The translations under genes were made by a program, and so were the position numbers. Shown piece by piece: positions 42,960 to 51,775 of a stretch of DNA of 64,000 nucleotides (positions within the stretch are counted from its first letter, which is position 1; each line of letters starts with the position of its first letter). The DNA comes from Brevundimonas aurantiaca (GTDB lineage: Bacteria; Pseudomonadota; Alphaproteobacteria; Caulobacterales; Caulobacteraceae). The stretch covers positions 1-64,000 of the forward strand of contig NZ_JACHOQ010000001.1 of assembly GCF_014199955.1 (NCBI RefSeq), read 5' to 3'. The notes under the pieces are model-generated. The model did not search any database and had not been told where the DNA came from. It saw only the letters and a list, made by a program, of their open reading frames with translations.

Positions 42960-45008
42960 ATGCAACGTATTCGCCTGATGGCCGCCTGCTCGGCCTGTAT
43001 CGTCGTCGCCCTGACCGGCGGCGCCTCGGCCCAGGACCATTCGCACGGGGCCCACGCCGCGCCCGGCTTCGGCGCCTGGGGCTTCGACCTTGCCGGCCGC
43101 AACACGGCGGTGAGGCCGGGCGACGACTTCAACGAATACGCCAACGGAACCTACCTCAGCACCACCGAGATCCCGGCCGACAAGGCCCGGTTCGGCCCCT
43201 TCGACGTCCTCTATGAGAACGCCCAGGCTCAGCTGAAAGCGATCATCGAGTCCAGCGCCGCCAACCCGGTCAACGCCAACGCCCAGAAGGTGGGCGCCCT
43301 CTACGCCAGCTTCATGGACGAGGCCCGCGTCGAACAACTGGGCGCCGCGCCCATGGCCGCCGATCTCGCCGCCGTGAAGGCCGTCTCCGACCACGCCGCC
43401 ATGGCCCGCCTGATGGGCGCCAGCCATTCGGGCTTCGGCGGTTCGCTGTTCGGCGTCGCCGTGTTCGAGGACCTGCAGAACCCGAACATCAACTCGGCCT
43501 ATCTGGGCCAAGGCGGGCTCGGCCTGCCCGACCGCGACTATTATCTGAAGCCGGACTTCGCCGCCCAGCGCGAGGCCTATCTGGCCTATCTGACCCAGAC
43601 CCTGACCGCCATCGGCTGGACCAAGCCGGCTGAGACGGCCGCCGACATCCTGGCCTTCGAGACCAAGGTCGCCGAGAAACACTGGACCACGGTCGAGCGT
43701 CGCCAGATCGACAAGCTCTACAACCCCAGCAAGGTCGCCGATCTGGCCGCCCTGGCCCCCGGCTTCGACTGGCCCGCCTTCCTCGACGGCGCCCAGGTCG
43801 GAAACCTCGACACCCTGATCCTGATGGAGAACACGGCCATCCCCGGGATCGCCCAGGTCTTCGCCGAGACCCCCATCGAGACCCTGAAGGCGTGGGAAGC
43901 CACCCAGATCGTCGATCAGGCCAGCCCCTATCTGTCCAAGGCCTTCGTCGACGCCCGCTTCGAATTCCGCGGCAAGACCCTGCGCGGTCAACCGGAGAAC
44001 CGTCCGCGCTGGAACCGGGGCGTGGCCCTTGTCGACGGCCAGCTGGGCGAGGTCCTGGCCCAGGAATATGTCCGCCTTCACTTCCCCGCCTCGTCCAAGG
44101 CCCAGATGGAGACCCTGGTCGACAACATCCGCGCGGCCATGACCGAGCGGCTGAAGACCCTGGACTGGATGAGCGAGGCGACGCGCGAACAGGCCCTCTA
44201 CAAGATGTCCAAGTTCGGGGTGAAGATCGGCTACCCCGACAAGTGGCGGTCTTATGACGGTCTCGAACTGACCCCCGGCGACCTGTACGGCAATGTCGAA
44301 CGCTCCAGCGCTTTCGAGTGGGCGTATCAGCGCGGCAAGATCGGCAAGCCGGTCGATCCGCTGGAATGGGGCATGACGCCCCAGACGGTGAACGCCTATT
44401 ACAACCCGCCGCGCAACGAGATCGTCTTCCCGGCCGCCATCCTGCAGGCGCCCTTCTTCGATCCGAACGCGGACCCGGCCGTCAACTACGGCGGCATCGG
44501 CGCGGTCATCGGCCATGAAATCACCCACGGTTTCGACGACCAGGGCCGCAAGTCCGACGGCGACGGCGTGCTGCGCGACTGGTGGACGCCGGAAGACGCC
44601 GCCCGGTTCGAAGCGCGCGCCAAGGTGCTGGGCGACATCTACAACTCGCTGGAACCCATCCCCGGCGTCCATGTGAACGGCGACCTGACCATGGGCGAGA
44701 ACATCGCCGATCTGGGCGGCCTGCTGCTGGCGCTGGACGCCTATCACAAGTCGCTGAACGGCCAGCCGGGCCCGGTGATCGACGGCCTCACCGGCGACCA
44801 GCGGGTGTTCCTGGGCTGGGCCCAGGTCTGGCGCGAGAAGTCGCGTCCCGAGGCCCTGCGCGAACAGCTGACCACCGACCCGCATTCGCCGGGCGCGGTC
44901 CGCGCCGCCACTTCGCCGCGCAACATCGACGCCTGGTACGCCGCCTTTGGGGTCTCGCCGGATCAGAAGGAGTACATCGCCCCCGAGGCCCGCGCCCGCA
45001 TCTGGTAA
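42960..45008 (+). CDS. M13-family metallopeptidase (neprilysin-like)
   Basis: 682 residues from ATG 42960; the frame is open upstream, but this Met begins a good signal peptide (MQRIRLMAACSACIVVALTGGASA). Zinc protease: HEITHGFDDQG gives the HExxH ligands near residue 518, GENIADLGG supplies the third ligand, and NAYYNPPRNEIVFPAAILQ is the substrate-binding segment typical of M13. The mature N-terminus (FGAWGFDLAGRNTAVRPGDDFNEYANGTYLS) is usual for bacterial PepO-like members. Periplasmic or extracellular oligopeptide degradation is expected. Confidence 0.95.
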   Translation: MQRIRLMAACSACIVVALTGGASAQDHSHGAHAAPGFGAWGFDLAGRNTAVRPGDDFNEYANGTYLSTTEIPADKARFGPFDVLYENAQAQLKAIIESSAANPVNANAQKVGALYASFMDEARVEQLGAAPMAADLAAVKAVSDHAAMARLMGASHSGFGGSLFGVAVFEDLQNPNINSAYLGQGGLGLPDRDYYLKPDFAAQREAYLAYLTQTLTAIGWTKPAETAADILAFETKVAEKHWTTVERRQIDKLYNPSKVADLAALAPGFDWPAFLDGAQVGNLDTLILMENTAIPGIAQVFAETPIETLKAWEATQIVDQASPYLSKAFVDARFEFRGKTLRGQPENRPRWNRGVALVDGQLGEVLAQEYVRLHFPASSKAQMETLVDNIRAAMTERLKTLDWMSEATREQALYKMSKFGVKIGYPDKWRSYDGLELTPGDLYGNVERSSAFEWAYQRGKIGKPVDPLEWGMTPQTVNAYYNPPRNEIVFPAAILQAPFFDPNADPAVNYGGIGAVIGHEITHGFDDQGRKSDGDGVLRDWWTPEDAARFEARAKVLGDIYNSLEPIPGVHVNGDLTMGENIADLGGLLLALDAYHKSLNGQPGPVIDGLTGDQRVFLGWAQVWREKSRPEALREQLTTDPHSPGAVRAATSPRNIDAWYAAFGVSPDQKEYIAPEARARIW

Positions 45009-45031
45009 GCGGTCGCACAAGCCCGAACGAA

Positions 45032-45065
45032 AAAGGCCCGGAGCGTCGCTCCGGGCCTTTCTTTT
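45032..45065 (+). terminator. Intrinsic terminator after the M13 peptidase gene
   Basis: 10-bp stem GGCCCGGAGC (45035-45044) / GCTCCGGGCC (45048-45057) extended by AAA/TTT pairs, followed by CTTTTT. The same stem works on the minus strand for the convergent lipoprotein gene. Confidence 0.92.
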
Positions 45066-45084
45066 TCAGCGAAGGCGAAAAGCC

Positions 45085-45285
45085 TTACTTCGGCGTGGTT
45101 GCTGCGCCGGCGACGGCACCGATCGCGGCGCCCGCCACGGTCGAGCCGGTGTTGCCGCCGACAACCTGGCCGGCGACGGCGCCGCCCAAGGCGCCGGTGG
45201 CGGCGCGTTGTTCCATGGTCTGGCCGCAGGCGGCCAGCAGGGCCACGGCGCCGATGACGGGGGTCAGTTTCAGCAGGGTTTTCAT
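45085..45285 (-). CDS. Small glycine-zipper lipoprotein
   Basis: 66 residues. Lipoprotein leader MKTLLKLTPVIGAVALLAAC gives a good lipobox (LAAC, Cys20). The mature peptide is a glycine zipper (TGALGGAVAGQVVGGNTGSTVAGAAIGAVAGAA) as in small outer-membrane or osmotic-stress lipoproteins. Exact role unknown. The start has a GAGAA ribosome-binding site region upstream. It may end at the bidirectional terminator at 45032-45065. Confidence 0.85.
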   Translation of the reverse strand: MKTLLKLTPVIGAVALLAACGQTMEQRAATGALGGAVAGQVVGGNTGSTVAGAAIGAVAGAATTPK

Positions 45286-45324
45286 AGGTCTTCTCCGGGG
45301 GGATGAGATGATGTTGACCCAACG

Positions 45325-45356
45325 AAAAGGCCCGCGTCCGGTTCCGGACGCGGGCC
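45325..45356 (-). terminator. Intrinsic terminator after ndk
   Basis: 12-bp stem GGCCCGCGTCCG (45329-45340) / CGGACGCGGGCC (45345-45356); on the minus strand it is followed by TTTT. It lies about 49 bp after the ndk stop. Confidence 0.88.
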
Positions 45357-45404
45357 TCTGTCTCTGGCGCTACGCTCGGGACGCGGTCCCTCGCGCTTGA
45401 ACGC

Positions 45405-45824
45405 TTAGCCGACGATCTGGTCTTCGGTGAAGAACTGCTCGATTTCGATCTTGGCGTTGTCCAGGCTGTCCGAGCCGTGGACCGAGTTCTCGCCGATCGA
45501 CAGGGCGAACTGCTTGCGGATCGTGCCTTCGGCGGCCTGTTCCGGGTTGGTGGCGCCCATGACTTCACGGTACTTGGCCACGGCGTTCTCGCCTTCCAGC
45601 ACCTGGACCACGACCGGCTCGGCGGTCATCTGCTCGACCAGTTCGCCGTAGAAGGGACGCTCGGCGTGGACTTCGTAGAACTTCTTGGCCTGGTCGGTGG
45701 TCAGCTTGACGCGGCGCTGGGCCACGATGCGCAGGCCGGCGCCTTCGATCACGGCGTTGATCGCGCCGGTCAGGTTGCGGCGGGTCGCGTCGGGCTTGAT
45801 GATCGAGAAGGTGCGTTCGGTCAT
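45405..45824 (-). CDS. ndk: Nucleoside diphosphate kinase
   Basis: 139 residues. Balances NTP/dNTP pools through a phospho-His intermediate. The N-terminal [15 protein letters not shown] and the active-site [20 protein letters not shown] (His near 117) are intact. Length and fold are standard. Confidence 0.98.
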   Translation of the reverse strand: MTERTFSIIKPDATRRNLTGAINAVIEGAGLRIVAQRRVKLTTDQAKKFYEVHAERPFYGELVEQMTAEPVVVQVLEGENAVAKYREVMGATNPEQAAEGTIRKQFALSIGENSVHGSDSLDNAKIEIEQFFTEDQIVG

Positions 45825-45899
45825 GGGAATTGACTTCTTGTTAGGGAGAATGAGGTCGCGGGCTTATAGCGACGCCCCGCCCCCGCGCCAAGCCGTCTT

Positions 45900-46322
45900 T
45901 CAGCAGGCGATGGCCCGGATGTGGCCAGCGGCGGCATAGTCCAGAATGGCGCGATCTCGGGTGACGACGAGCAGATCGTCTACCCGCGCCTGCGACACGA
46001 GCAGTCTGTCAGCAGGGTCCTTGTGAAACGGTTCAGGCAGCCTTGCTGCGGTCAAAGCCGCCGCCGCGGAAAGAGGTAAAGCCTGCGCAGTGGCGCTGGA
46101 CATCGCCGCTTCGAACCAGACGACAGGATCTCCAGCGATCTGGAGAAGGCGTCCCGTTCGGGTCGCGGTCGCCAGCATGCCGATTTCCCAGGCCGAGACC
46201 GACGAAACCCAGAGATCGTCGGCTTGCGCCGCTTTGGCGATGACGTCGCGCGCTTCTTGTCTGATCGAAGCTCCGAGAACCATTCTGATGAAGGCGTTCG
46301 TGTCCAGGAGCACGCCGCTCAT
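45900..46322 (-). CDS. PIN-domain toxin, VapC-like
   Basis: 140 residues. PIN ribonuclease fold: first Asp in VLLDTNAFIRM (Asp7), the central Glu in SVSAWEIGMLA, and the C-terminal acidic region in KDPADRLLVSQA with VVTRDRAILDY. Such toxins cleave tRNA or rRNA. The ATG overlaps the stop of the antitoxin gene by 4 bp. Slightly lower GC and less biased codons than its neighbours suggest acquired DNA. Confidence 0.93.
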   Translation of the reverse strand: MSGVLLDTNAFIRMVLGASIRQEARDVIAKAAQADDLWVSSVSAWEIGMLATATRTGRLLQIAGDPVVWFEAAMSSATAQALPLSAAAALTAARLPEPFHKDPADRLLVSQARVDDLLVVTRDRAILDYAAAGHIRAIAC

Positions 46323-46630
46323 TCTTCATCCCACAGGCCACGCTCCGGATCACATACCCCGTGTAGGGCGGGGTCGTAGATCGGGCCGTCGATGTCCAGC
46401 CCTTCAGGTATGATCAACGTGCCCTTCATACCACCAAAGATGCTGTTGGGATCCCACGGCTTCTCCGCTGGGTGATCGGGAGACCTTACCACCGCCACTT
46501 CCTTGCCGCGCTTGGTGATGCGAACTCGACGGATCTCGCCCGAGTTCACACGATCCAGCAGGTCCAGGCACTTGGCCTTGAACTCCGTGGCCGTTATGAC
46601 GACCTCGCCGCCTACAGGGTCATACGTCAT
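46319..46630 (-). CDS. Phd/YefM-type antitoxin for the VapC-like toxin
   Basis: 103 residues. N-terminal Phd/YefM-like DNA-binding region: VITATEFKAKCLDLLDRVNSGEIRRVRITKRGKEVAVVRSP. The acidic C-terminus (PSNS-like linker then LHGVCDPERGLWDEE) should wrap the toxin. Its start codon lies inside an inverted repeat that is the probable autoregulatory operator. The pair is thus Phd-type antitoxin with PIN toxin, a mix commonly seen among VapBC systems. Confidence 0.92.
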   Translation of the reverse strand: MTYDPVGGEVVITATEFKAKCLDLLDRVNSGEIRRVRITKRGKEVAVVRSPDHPAEKPWDPNSIFGGMKGTLIIPEGLDIDGPIYDPALHGVCDPERGLWDEE

Positions 46631-46657
46631 GACTGGTCATATTGAGATGACCAGTCA
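46630..46657. promoter_or_regulatory. Operator of the toxin-antitoxin pair
   Basis: Perfect 11-bp inverted repeat TGACTGGTCAT (46630-46640) and ATGACCAGTCA (46647-46657) with a 6-bp spacer. It overlaps the antitoxin ATG and the spacer of the predicted promoter. Confidence 0.85.
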
Positions 46658-46666
46658 GAAAGTCAA
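46639..46666 (-). promoter_or_regulatory. Predicted promoter of the toxin-antitoxin operon
   Basis: On the minus strand, TTGACT (46661-46666) and CAATAT (46639-46644) are separated by 16 bases. The expected start of transcription falls at or within a few bases of the antitoxin ATG, implying a leaderless or nearly leaderless mRNA. Confidence 0.6.
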
Positions 46667-46675
46667 TTCGTCCTC

Positions 46676-48562
46676 ATGCTCCAGATCAACAACCTGACCC
46701 TGAACGCTTGGGGCCGCCAGTTTCTGGACGACGCCTCGGTCAGCCTGCCGCCCGGCTCCAAGGTGGGTCTGGTCGGGCGCAACGGTATCGGCAAGTCGAC
46801 CCTGTTCAAGGTGATCCTGGGCGAACTGGCCGCCAACGGCGACGAGATCAGCCTGCCCAAGACCGCCCGCATCGCCTCCGTCGATCAGGAACACCCCGCC
46901 ACCCCCGTCAGCGTGCTGGAGACCATTCTGGAAGCCGACGTTGAGCGCCACGAGCTGATGACGCGGCTGGAAACCGCCGATCCCGAGGAGATGGGCGAGA
47001 TCTGGGGCCGGCTGATCGAGATCGACGCCGAGAGCGCCCCGGCGCGCGCCTCGGAAATCCTGGTCGGCCTGGGCTTCAGCCAGGAAGACATCCAACGGCC
47101 CATGTCGCACTTCTCGGGCGGCTGGCGGATGCGCGTGGCCCTGGCCGCCGCCCTGTTCGCCGAACCGGACATGCTGCTGCTGGACGAACCGACCAACTAC
47201 CTCGATCTGGAAGGCGCCTTGTGGCTGGAGGCGCGGCTGAAGAAATACCCGCACACGGCCCTGATGATCTCGCACGACCGCGATCTGCTGAACTCGGTCT
47301 GCACCCATATCCTGCAGCTCTCGAACCGCAAGCTGGAGCTCTACACCGGCAACTACGACACCTTCGAGCGCACCCGGGCCGAAAAGCTGCGGCTGATGGA
47401 GGCCACCAAATCCAAGCAGGACGCCGAGCGCGCCCACCTTCAGAAGTTCATCGACCGCTTCAAGGCCAAGGCCTCCAAGGCCACCCAGGCCCAGTCGCGC
47501 GTCAAGAAGCTGGAGAAGATGGAGCGGATCGAGCTGCCGCCCGAAGAACGGGTCGCCCCCTTCGTCCTGCCTTCGCCGGAGCGCCCCCTGCCCCCGCCCC
47601 TGATCCGTCTGGAGAAGGCCAGCGTCGGCTATGAGCCGGGCAAGCCGATCCTGCGGAACCTGAACCTGCGGATGGACCTGGACGACCGCATCGGCCTCTT
47701 GGGCGTCAACGGCGCCGGCAAGTCCACCTTCGCCAAGTTGATCGCCAAGGCCCTGACCGTCGACGCCGGCGAGTTCCACCGCGACGGCAAGATGCGGGTC
47801 GGCTGGTTCCACCAGCACCAGATCGAGGCGATGGATCCCGAGGACACGCCGTTGCAGATCATCCTGCGCGCCATGCCCGAAGCGTCCGAAAGCAGCCGGC
47901 GCAGCCGCCTGGCCCAGTTCGGCCTGCCCTTCCAGAAGCAGGACACCAAGGTGGGCGCCCTGTCCGGGGGCGAGCGCGCGCGTCTTCTGCTGAACCTGGT
48001 GGCCATGGATGCTCCCCACATCCTGATCCTCGACGAACCGACCAACCACCTGGACATCGACAGCCGCCGCGCCCTACTGGACGCCCTGAACCAGTACACG
48101 GGCGCCGTGATCCTGATCACCCATGACCGGTCGCTGATGGAGCTGGTCGCCGACCGGCTGTGGCTGGCCGCCGACGGCACGGTGAAGCCGTTCGAAGGCG
48201 ACATGGACGACTACGCCAAGTTCGTGCTCGACCGCGCCAAACAGGCCGGGATGAAACCCAGCCAAATCAAGCATGAGCCCGTGGCCGAAGCGGCGCCTGT
48301 CGCTGCGCCCAAGGCGGAGAAAAAGAAATCAGGCCCCTCCCCCTCTACCCTGCGCCATGCGGTGAAGAAGGCGGAAGAGGAGATGGCCCGCCTGACCGCC
48401 GACCTGGCCCGTATCGACACCGACCTCGCCGCTGCGGCAGCCGCCAATGACTCGAAAAAGCTGGAAAGCCTGGGCCGCGCCCGCGCCAAGACCCAGGCCG
48501 ATCTGGACGCCGCTGAAACCGCCTGGATCGCGGCGGAAGAGGCGCTGGCCGAGGTGGCGTGA
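46676..48562 (+). CDS. ABC-F family ATPase (YheS/Uup-like)
   Basis: 628 residues. Soluble twin-ABC protein that acts on ribosomes. Walker A motifs GRNGIGKST (about 34-42) and GVNGAGKST; signature motifs FSGGWRMRVALA and LSGGERARLLLNL; Walker B LLLDEPTNYLD and LILDEPTNHLD. The arm/linker region (TRAEKLRLMEATKSKQDAERAHLQKFIDRFKAKASKATQAQSRVKKLEKM) lies between. A C-terminal charged coiled coil follows from about 555. The start is only 45 bp from the antitoxin start on the other strand, so the toxin-antitoxin operator lies in its promoter region. Followed by DUF2164 with a 1-bp overlap. Confidence 0.93.
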   Translation: MLQINNLTLNAWGRQFLDDASVSLPPGSKVGLVGRNGIGKSTLFKVILGELAANGDEISLPKTARIASVDQEHPATPVSVLETILEADVERHELMTRLETADPEEMGEIWGRLIEIDAESAPARASEILVGLGFSQEDIQRPMSHFSGGWRMRVALAAALFAEPDMLLLDEPTNYLDLEGALWLEARLKKYPHTALMISHDRDLLNSVCTHILQLSNRKLELYTGNYDTFERTRAEKLRLMEATKSKQDAERAHLQKFIDRFKAKASKATQAQSRVKKLEKMERIELPPEERVAPFVLPSPERPLPPPLIRLEKASVGYEPGKPILRNLNLRMDLDDRIGLLGVNGAGKSTFAKLIAKALTVDAGEFHRDGKMRVGWFHQHQIEAMDPEDTPLQIILRAMPEASESSRRSRLAQFGLPFQKQDTKVGALSGGERARLLLNLVAMDAPHILILDEPTNHLDIDSRRALLDALNQYTGAVILITHDRSLMELVADRLWLAADGTVKPFEGDMDDYAKFVLDRAKQAGMKPSQIKHEPVAEAAPVAAPKAEKKKSGPSPSTLRHAVKKAEEEMARLTADLARIDTDLAAAAAANDSKKLESLGRARAKTQADLDAAETAWIAAEEALAEVA

Positions 48563-48816
48563 TGATCAAGCCCGTTCAACTGTCCAAGGATCAGCGCGCG
48601 GCCGCCACGGCCAGGCTGCGCGCCTATTTCCGCGACGAGCTGGAGCTGGAGCTGGCTCAACTGCCGGCCGAGATGTTGCTGGACTTCATCGGCAAGGAAA
48701 TCGGCGCGATCTTCTACAATCGCGGCGTTCAGGACGCCCAGCAGTTGGTCCAGCAGAAGGCGGAGGACTTGGTCGAGGCCCTGTACGGCCTGGAACGCTC
48801 GGTTTCGATCCGTTAG
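48562..48816 (+). CDS. DUF2164-family protein
   Basis: 84 residues from ATG 48562. Conserved core LQLS-like KPVQLSKDQRAAATARLRAYFRDELELELAQLPAEMLLDFIGKEIGAIFYNRGVQDAQ identifies DUF2164, predicted all-helical. Function unknown. Coupled to the ABC-F gene by TGATG overlap. Confidence 0.88.
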   Translation: MIKPVQLSKDQRAAATARLRAYFRDELELELAQLPAEMLLDFIGKEIGAIFYNRGVQDAQQLVQQKAEDLVEALYGLERSVSIR

Positions 48817-48819
48817 GCG

Positions 48820-49644
48820 TCAGCCCGGATCGCGCGCGTCCGGAGCCCAATATTCCAGCCGCTGATAGGCTTCGCCCAGGAAGACGGCGGCCAAGGGCGC
48901 CTCCAGCCCCGACAGGACCAGGGCGGATGCCACGTCCCTGGCGGCGCCGGACAGCAAGCCCGCAGCGGAGAGCCCGATCAGGACCAGCTTGGGCAGGCCG
49001 ACCACGATCAGCCCGCCCAGCAGGGGCCAGAAACTGCCCTGGGCGACGCCCATGCTGTTCAGCGAGACCATATGCCCGCGCCCCAGGGTGGCCGGGGCGA
49101 ACAAGGACAGCCGCACGGCCATCACCAGAACCCCATAGGCCACCAGCAGGGTCACGACCGCGAGCAGCACCAGCTTCCACACCGGACCGACCGCAGCCCA
49201 GTTCCGCTGGTTGATCGCCTCAGCGTCCAGCCCCGCCATTCCGAACAGGGCCAGAAGCAGCAGGGCCGCAACCGACAGGATCATGGCCATGAAGACCGCG
49301 CACAGCAGGGCGGCGCCCAGCAACCGCAGTTCCGGCCATCCGAACTGAAGACCGGCCGGACCCAGTCCGCGTCGCCGCGCCTCATCCAGATCGACGCTGA
49401 CCGCAATCCGCGTCAGGCCGCCCGCCAGGGCCAAGCCGGCGACGAGGCCGGCGATCTGGCCGACACCCCGCCCGATCATCGCCCACGAGGCTTCAACCGC
49501 ATGGGCGCTCCACCCGGCGACGCTCCAAACGACGGCGCAGACCAGGATCGCGCCCCACGCGCCCCGCCAGGCCAGCGGCAGCTTTGCGAAGGCGGCCTTC
49601 AGGGTCTCGCCTAACGGCAACTGTCTGTGACGGTTCACGCGCAC
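48820..49644 (-). CDS. Integral membrane protein, unknown family
   Basis: 274 residues from GTG 49644 (a second GTG lies two codons in). About five to six hydrophobic helices (LVCAVVWSVAGW, IAGLVAGLALAGGL, LLGAALLCAVFMAMILSVAALLLLALFGM, LVLLAVVTLLVAYGVLVMAVRLSLF, LLGGLIVVGLPKLVLIGLSAAGLL) with a short cytoplasmic N-terminus. No transporter signature or catalytic motif is recognised. Convergent with DUF2164, 3 bp apart, and divergent from trmFO. Confidence 0.8.
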   Translation of the reverse strand: MRVNRHRQLPLGETLKAAFAKLPLAWRGAWGAILVCAVVWSVAGWSAHAVEASWAMIGRGVGQIAGLVAGLALAGGLTRIAVSVDLDEARRRGLGPAGLQFGWPELRLLGAALLCAVFMAMILSVAALLLLALFGMAGLDAEAINQRNWAAVGPVWKLVLLAVVTLLVAYGVLVMAVRLSLFAPATLGRGHMVSLNSMGVAQGSFWPLLGGLIVVGLPKLVLIGLSAAGLLSGAARDVASALVLSGLEAPLAAVFLGEAYQRLEYWAPDARDPG

Positions 49645-49712
49645 CCCCTCATCCCCGCCGCGACATAGCAGGGGATCATGACATCACGCCAGACGGCCGC
49701 TAGAAGGCCGCG

Positions 49713-51110
49713 ATGAACGCTTCCCCCACATCTCCTTCCCCTGTTCACGTCATCGGCGGCGGCCTGGCCGGCTCGGAAGCCGCCTGGCAGATCGCTCAGG
49801 CCGGCGTGCCCGTCATCCTGCACGAGATGCGCGGCGTGCCCGGCGTGAAGACCGACGCCCACCAGACGGACGGACTGGCCGAACTGGTCTGCTCCAACTC
49901 CTTCCGCTCGGATGATTGGGAGTACAATGCGGTCGGTCTGCTGCACGCCGAGATGCGCGCGCTGGACTCGGTCATCATGGCATGCGGCGACGCCCATCAG
50001 GTGCCGGCGGGCGGCGCCCTGGCGGTGGATCGCGACGGCTTTTCCCAGGCGGTCACGGCGAAGCTGGAGGCCCACCCTCTGATCACCGTCGTACGTGAGG
50101 AGATCGTCGGCCTGCCGCCTGAGGATTGGGACAATGTGATTGTCGCCACCGGCCCCCTGACCTCGCCCCCCCTGGCCGACGCCATCCTGAAGGCGACGGG
50201 CGAGGAGAGCCTGAGCTTCTTCGACGCCATCGCCCCCATCGTCCACGCTGACTCGATCGACTTCGACATCGCCTGGCGGCAGTCGCGCTATGACAAGGAA
50301 GGTCCCGGCGGAGACGCGGCCGCCTACGTCAACTGTCCGATGGACAAGGACCAGTACGAGGCCTTCATCGACGCCCTGCTGAACGGCCCCAAGGCCGAGT
50401 TCAAGAACTGGGAGCACGTCCCCTATTTCGACGGCTGTCTGCCGATCGAGGTCATGGCCGAGCGGGGGCGCGAGACCCTGCGACACGGCCCGATGAAGCC
50501 CGTCGGCCTGACCAATCCGCGCAATCCGACGGTCAAGCCTCACGCCATCGTCCAGCTGCGTCAGGACAACGCCTTGGGCACCCTGTTCAACATGGTCGGC
50601 TTCCAGACCAAGCTGAAGCACGGGGCGCAGGCCGAGGTCTTCCGCATGATCCCCGGCTTGCAGAAAGCCCAGTTCGCGCGTTTGGGCGGCCTGCACCGCA
50701 ACACCTATCTGAACAGCCCCCAGTTGCTGGACAAGCAGTTGCGGCTCAAGGCCATGCCCCGCCTGCGCTTCGCCGGCCAGGTCACGGGGGTCGAAGGCTA
50801 TGTCGAGAGCGCCGCAATGGGCCTGCTGACCGGTCGCCTCGCCGCAGCGCAGGCTCTGGGCCGCGACCTGTCGCCGCCCCCGCCCGAGACCGCCATGGGC
50901 GCCCTGGTCGAGCACATCACCGGGGGCCACCTGGAAGGCTCCAAGTTCCAGCCGATGAACATCAACTACGGCCTGCTGCCCCCGCTGGAGGCCCCCAAGG
51001 TCGATGAGGACGGCAAGCGCATCCATCCCAAGGAACGCGGCCGGGCCAAGAAACGGCTTCAGAGCATTCGGGCGATGGAGAGCCTGAAGGCCTGGCGGGA
51101 CGCGGGCTAA
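49713..51110 (+). CDS. trmFO: tRNA (uracil-54-C5) methyltransferase, folate-dependent
   Basis: 465 residues. FAD enzyme that makes T54 in the tRNA T-loop using methylenetetrahydrofolate. N-terminal FAD motif [16 protein letters not shown]; the Cys-containing [22 protein letters not shown] and [26 protein letters not shown] motifs supply the catalytic cysteines; [13 protein letters not shown] and [17 protein letters not shown] close the fold. Its tail overlaps the convergent NDUFAF6-like gene by 4 bp. Confidence 0.96.
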   Translation: MNASPTSPSPVHVIGGGLAGSEAAWQIAQAGVPVILHEMRGVPGVKTDAHQTDGLAELVCSNSFRSDDWEYNAVGLLHAEMRALDSVIMACGDAHQVPAGGALAVDRDGFSQAVTAKLEAHPLITVVREEIVGLPPEDWDNVIVATGPLTSPPLADAILKATGEESLSFFDAIAPIVHADSIDFDIAWRQSRYDKEGPGGDAAAYVNCPMDKDQYEAFIDALLNGPKAEFKNWEHVPYFDGCLPIEVMAERGRETLRHGPMKPVGLTNPRNPTVKPHAIVQLRQDNALGTLFNMVGFQTKLKHGAQAEVFRMIPGLQKAQFARLGGLHRNTYLNSPQLLDKQLRLKAMPRLRFAGQVTGVEGYVESAAMGLLTGRLAAAQALGRDLSPPPPETAMGALVEHITGGHLEGSKFQPMNINYGLLPPLEAPKVDEDGKRIHPKERGRAKKRLQSIRAMESLKAWRDAG

Positions 51111-51775
51111 ACCCGTCCGCGCACCGTCGCCCAGATCAGCCGCAAACGCTTGAGCGGCTCCGGCTGATCGGGCGTCGTCAGGGCGGCCGAGGCCACGGCA
51201 GGGAAGGCTTCGGCGGGCAGGCTCTTCAAGGCCGCGTTCGCCGTCCCGCGTCCCGCCCGCGCCTCCTCCGTCCGCCCTACCTGCGCCAGCCCCCGCATCC
51301 GCCCCGCCTCGACCACCTTGTGCGCATGGCCTGGACCGGCCAGCACATGAACCGCCGTCTGCATCGGGCCGACGTAGAAGGCGTCCAGGTCGTGGGGCTC
51401 GCCGTGGACGCGGCCGATATGGGCCTCGATCAGGGCGTCGAAGGGGGCGCGGTCCAGGCCGTGGCGGGCGACCAGATCGGTCAGGGCCTCCAGCACCGGG
51501 TGACCCTTGCGGGGGATCCCGGCGAAGACCCCGTCCAGCTGCTCGGCCCACCAGGTGTAGCGCATCTCGGCCAGAAGCGGCTGGGTCACCCGCGTGGGTA
51601 TGGCCATCAGCTCGGCCTCGAAGGCGTAGAGGGTGATCAGGTCGGCGCGGGCGCGCGCGTCGGCGACCAGGCGGCTGGACAGCCAGCGGTCCAGATCGGC
51701 GGCGCGGACCTGGGCGTCCAGACTCGCCGCGACCGTCGCCGTCGGATCGGGTTCATTCACAGGTTCAGGCGGCAC
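51107..51775 (-). CDS. Phytoene/squalene synthase-fold protein, NDUFAF6-like
   Basis: 222 residues, short for a phytoene synthase. The first motif region reads [36 protein letters not shown], lacking the Asp-rich prenyl-diphosphate sites, and no second DxxED motif is seen. This pattern resembles NDUFAF6, a non-catalytic relative needed for complex I assembly in mitochondria. The start overlaps the end of the polyprenyl synthase gene by 11 bp, so the two are co-transcribed. A prenyl-transfer activity is unlikely. Confidence 0.82.
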   Translation of the reverse strand: MPPEPVNEPDPTATVAASLDAQVRAADLDRWLSSRLVADARARADLITLYAFEAELMAIPTRVTQPLLAEMRYTWWAEQLDGVFAGIPRKGHPVLEALTDLVARHGLDRAPFDALIEAHIGRVHGEPHDLDAFYVGPMQTAVHVLAGPGHAHKVVEAGRMRGLAQVGRTEEARAGRGTANAALKSLPAEAFPAVASAALTTPDQPEPLKRLRLIWATVRGRV

